Shown in pieces: positions 61,501 through 64,000 of a stretch of 64,000 bases of DNA. A program made the translations under genes and the position numbers. The notes beneath the pieces were generated by a model. The model searched no databases, was not told where the DNA came from, and worked only from the letters and a program-made list of their open reading frames with translations. Source of the DNA: Nephromyces sp. MM_2019 (lineage: Eukaryota; Apicomplexa; Aconoidasida; Nephromycida); NCBI GenBank assembly GCA_015657535.1, contig JADHZB010001556.1:1-64000 (forward strand), written 5' to 3'. Each line of letters starts with the position of its first letter. Within the stretch, counting starts at the first letter, position 1.

Positions 61501-63470
61501 CGCTCAGTGCTGTTATATCTAAACCCAGAGCCTCATGTCTTGGAATTGAGAATGTGAGCTCCTTAGCTCCAAACTTTCCTCATCAAACTCGCCGAATTGG
61601 AGAAAGTCCCACGAAGTTCTTGTTTGATTCAGCCAATGAGTTTCCTGCTGAAAGTTCAGTAAGAAAAAAGCTCGAGAAGATGATAACTTTGATATCCCTC
61701 CGAGCATTAATCTTCACAAAATCTAGTCAAATTCTTACTTTAGATCCTCTTTATAACTGTCGTCACTCGCTGGTATGTTTTATGGAGTTTTTAGCTCTTG
61801 ATTAATGAAAATTCAATTCTTTAAAGATTTATACAATAGGATTAAACATATAGAGTATACAATGAAGAAATAGTAAAAATATCAAAGAATTAAATGCGAA
61901 ACTTTTGATGACGTTTTTATCTGAAGAAACAGTATATGAGGTATTTTTAGCGATATTTCTAGTACCTCCTGTTGAGCATACCTCATTTTAGAGATATATT
62001 AACTGCTGCTTTCATCTAGGTTGGCTAAGATATATGCTTTCATCCATTTTGTGTTTAGATGATGTAGTATAAAGTTTCCTTTTTTCAATTTTATTTTTTT
62101 TGATGTTATTTTACTTTATTTTTTGGGATGAAATGATGTTTAGAGGATCTCAAACGTTTTGAAGTAACAAATCTCAAAAAAAGTGAATTTCTTATTAGAA
62201 ATCATGAAAAAAAGATGATATTAAATCGTTAAAATTGATGCATTTGCTCCGATTCTACGTTTTTGGCTTGTTCACCCCTTGAATATTTCAGTAGATTTTT
62301 CCGGTTTTTTCAGAATAATAATTGAATTTGAAGAGGTAAAATTGTTAATCGCGTCATCTTCTGAACTAGGGTTGCTTGGTATACATCTGGTGTCTGGTTA
62401 AGCTTCGTATTCTCGCGCGAATTTGTTAGGTCTAAATTCGGGCCTTTATAAGTGTATATACACTTATTTTGTGATTTTCTTTTTGCTGTGATGTGCGTGT
62501 ATAGTAGTGTGTGTGCTTCTATTATGTGCGTAATGCTTATTTAAATTTTAAAAACAGGAGTGGCTTGACCTGAGTGGCAGCCCGATAGCGCCTCATTCAG
62601 CAAAGGTTTTCAAGACCTTAAAGAATCTATTAATACTAAACGTATCGGGTAAGGAAGGCACTAGCTATTTTTGATATCATAAAATCTCTCTTGAATTGAT
62701 TAATATATATTTCGTAGAGGCTAATAATATTTTTATAGCTGGCGCAACTTGTATGTGGAAAACGTAGCAGACTTGTAGCTTGCTATTTCCATGTGTGTGT
62801 AGAGCTGCTCCAAGTATACTATTCAGCTCAGATTCTCTGAAAAAAAAATTTCATCTGTATAAATAATCTTTTTTTAAAATTTTTCTCTCTGTCTTTATAA
62901 AAATATATTTCTTTTGTTTTTGCACATATTTAAGCATAGCATGTTTTGCCAAAAAATCTCTCTTTTGTGTATTTTTTTACAATCTGATGGAAGATATTTC
63001 ATTACACACTAGGATCAGCGAAATTTTCAAAATTTGACTAGGGTTTTTCCCAGATTAGCTTATTCTGCTGGACTCAATGTGTATGCTAAACTTGCTTATC
63101 CTACTAATCTTGCGTATTTGCAGGAAAACTGAGATTCTTCACTTCTTTTTGCGGGTGTCTAAACTAATTTTGTTCTTTGTTTCACTGGAATATAGAAATT
63201 TCAGACTATCACTTGATTCTTTCAACTGGAAATTGCTTCAAAATTTTTTTCTTTTGCCTTTTCTGTAGTAATTTCTATGCCTTAAACTTATTTCCCCATT
63301 TTTTTTAAAGGTACTGGGTTAAGCAATGAGGCTCTGATTACCATTGCCTCTTCCTGCTCAAAGCTCGCCACTTTAGACTGCTCAAAGCTATCTTGTATAT
63401 CTCGTGGACTGGTAGGAGAGTTATGTTCTCGACTTCCTAATCTATCAAGAGTGAAATTTGCTGGCTGCGA
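58504..63470 (+). CDS. F-box-like / leucine-rich repeat (AMN1-type) protein, 5' part
   Basis: Exons in consistent phase: 58504-58666, 59217-59286, 59872-60042, 60625-60730, 61308-61772, 62558-62648, 63311-63470; about 408 residues, running off the window. The N-terminal region has a short F-box-like helix pair (LGSDVMMRLMKFLDRGQRS). Cys-containing LRRs follow: ALVLRGCTALSDSSVTALLY, LENLVALDLRNCFSLTEKS, EWLDLSGSPIAPHSAKVF, and LSNEALITIASSCSKLATLD. Such proteins usually serve as substrate receptors of SCF ubiquitin ligases. Exon 5 (155 codons) is a Ser-rich, poorly LRR-like insertion inside the repeat region; it is the only frame open and phase-compatible there. Start codon choice rests on the ATG directly before EVSNNDRAALKRF; upstream in-frame sequence from 58459 is open but less protein-like. 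Confidence 0.78.
59713..59742. repeat. (CA)n microsatellite
   Basis: Short CACACATACACACACGCACACACACA run in the intron before the third F-box/LRR exon. Confidence 0.8.
60895..61055. repeat. ACACCAGCACCAATACA minisatellite in LRR-gene intron
   Basis: Irregular tandem copies of CACCAGCACCAATACA and related units on the plus strand, within the intron 60731-61307. The minus-strand Cys/Val/Gly-rich ORF overlapping it is an artefact. Confidence 0.75.
61275..61300. repeat. (TC)n tract forming the acceptor pyrimidine run
   Basis: TATATATCTCTCTCTCTCTC immediately precedes tttgtag, the acceptor of the 61308 exon, so a microsatellite doubles as the polypyrimidine tract. Confidence 0.75.
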
Positions 63471-64000
63471 GTAAGCTTTTGGTGAATTTTTATTATATGA
63501 AAACAAAAAATGCCGTAATTTTTGCTGTGCAGATTTGAGATTTTGTGTGTTTAAATGGATGTTTTTGTTTAGCAGTATACTTTGATAAGAAACTGGAATT
63601 TGCCTCTATTTTTCATTGCCTAGAATAATGCCTACGGCAGTAAAGCTAGAGGTTAAACTTGGAAAAAATTCGAGCATTTAAGCGTTAAAAGGTGCTTTTT
63701 TTGATGCTTCTTTTGAAAAATTTTGCAACTAAATAAGTTGCTTGAAGTGGGTTTTTAGTTGCTTCATTGCCTTGTTGGGAAAGAAACATGTGGGTATGAG
63801 CAGAAGCGTTTTCTTTTTAAAAAAGTTAAATCGGTGCTTCAGCGATTTTATTGCTAGATGGTGGAATTGCTTAAAATCCGGCTCTTTAAGATAATTCTAA
63901 CTCACAATCATGCACACAGACACATAAACACATGCTATAGGGCTCTAGAAACAGACACCTATAATCTTCTGTCCCATTTCTTTAGAAAATCTCTTTTAAA
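63471..64000. other. Intron of the F-box/LRR gene, right edge
   Basis: Starts with a gtaagc donor and shows no further LRR-like exon up to the end. A possible acceptor (catttctttag) occurs at about 63985, but the frame entered in phase meets a TAA after four codons, so the next true exon is probably outside the window. Confidence 0.5.

Overview
The window looks like nuclear DNA of an AT-rich, intron-rich protist. I favour an apicomplexan or close relative. The reasons are a secreted SUB1-type subtilisin with C-terminal EGF modules, genes cut into many small GT-AG exons, short T-rich acceptors, and no bacterial operon features. The lineage is inference; no rRNA or tRNA gene was found to fix it. 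Real exons use the standard genetic code.

Layout. (1) 310-7071 (+): 3' part of a GMC-family flavin oxidoreductase; its FAD-binding N-terminus lies left of the window. (2) 7072-12840: no gene that can be named, a few weak ORFs. (3) 12841-15016 (+): an orphan multi-exon gene with a signal peptide. (4) About 15.7-23.4 kb (+): scattered convincing but unassigned exons. (5) 24299-27680 (+): an orphan gene with a Lys/Ser/Thr-rich N-terminus and a helical C-terminus, interrupted by a 50-N scaffold gap. (6) 27.7-31.6 kb: AT-rich, no gene assigned. (7) 37216-31669 (-): secreted subtilisin plus four EGF-like modules in twelve exons, with an apparent +1 frameshift in the catalytic-Asp exon. (8) 37.2-42.4 kb: weak ORFs and a local duplication. 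(9) 43955-43219 (-): exons of a membrane protein. (10) 45.2-45.5 kb: C-rich CCCTCAA-like tract. (11) 54917-46591 (-): RING finger plus Lon N-terminal substrate-binding domain (LONRF-like), eight visible exons. (12) 54918-58503: spacer with one 119-codon ORF. (13) 58504-63470 and beyond (+): an F-box-like plus leucine-rich-repeat gene running off the right edge.

The recognisable genes do not form a pathway. The RING-LON gene and the divergent F-box/LRR gene are both probable ubiquitin-ligase components, and the subtilisin is a secretory-pathway processing enzyme. Long introns commonly carry CA/TG-rich minisatellites. I found no CRISPR array, prophage, transposase or RNA gene. The least explained material is the 12.8-28 kb block of orphan plus-strand exons. 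Exon boundaries are hand-derived from GT/AG and phase agreement; they are best where phases and family motifs agree (GMC, subtilisin, RING-LON, LRR) and tentative elsewhere.
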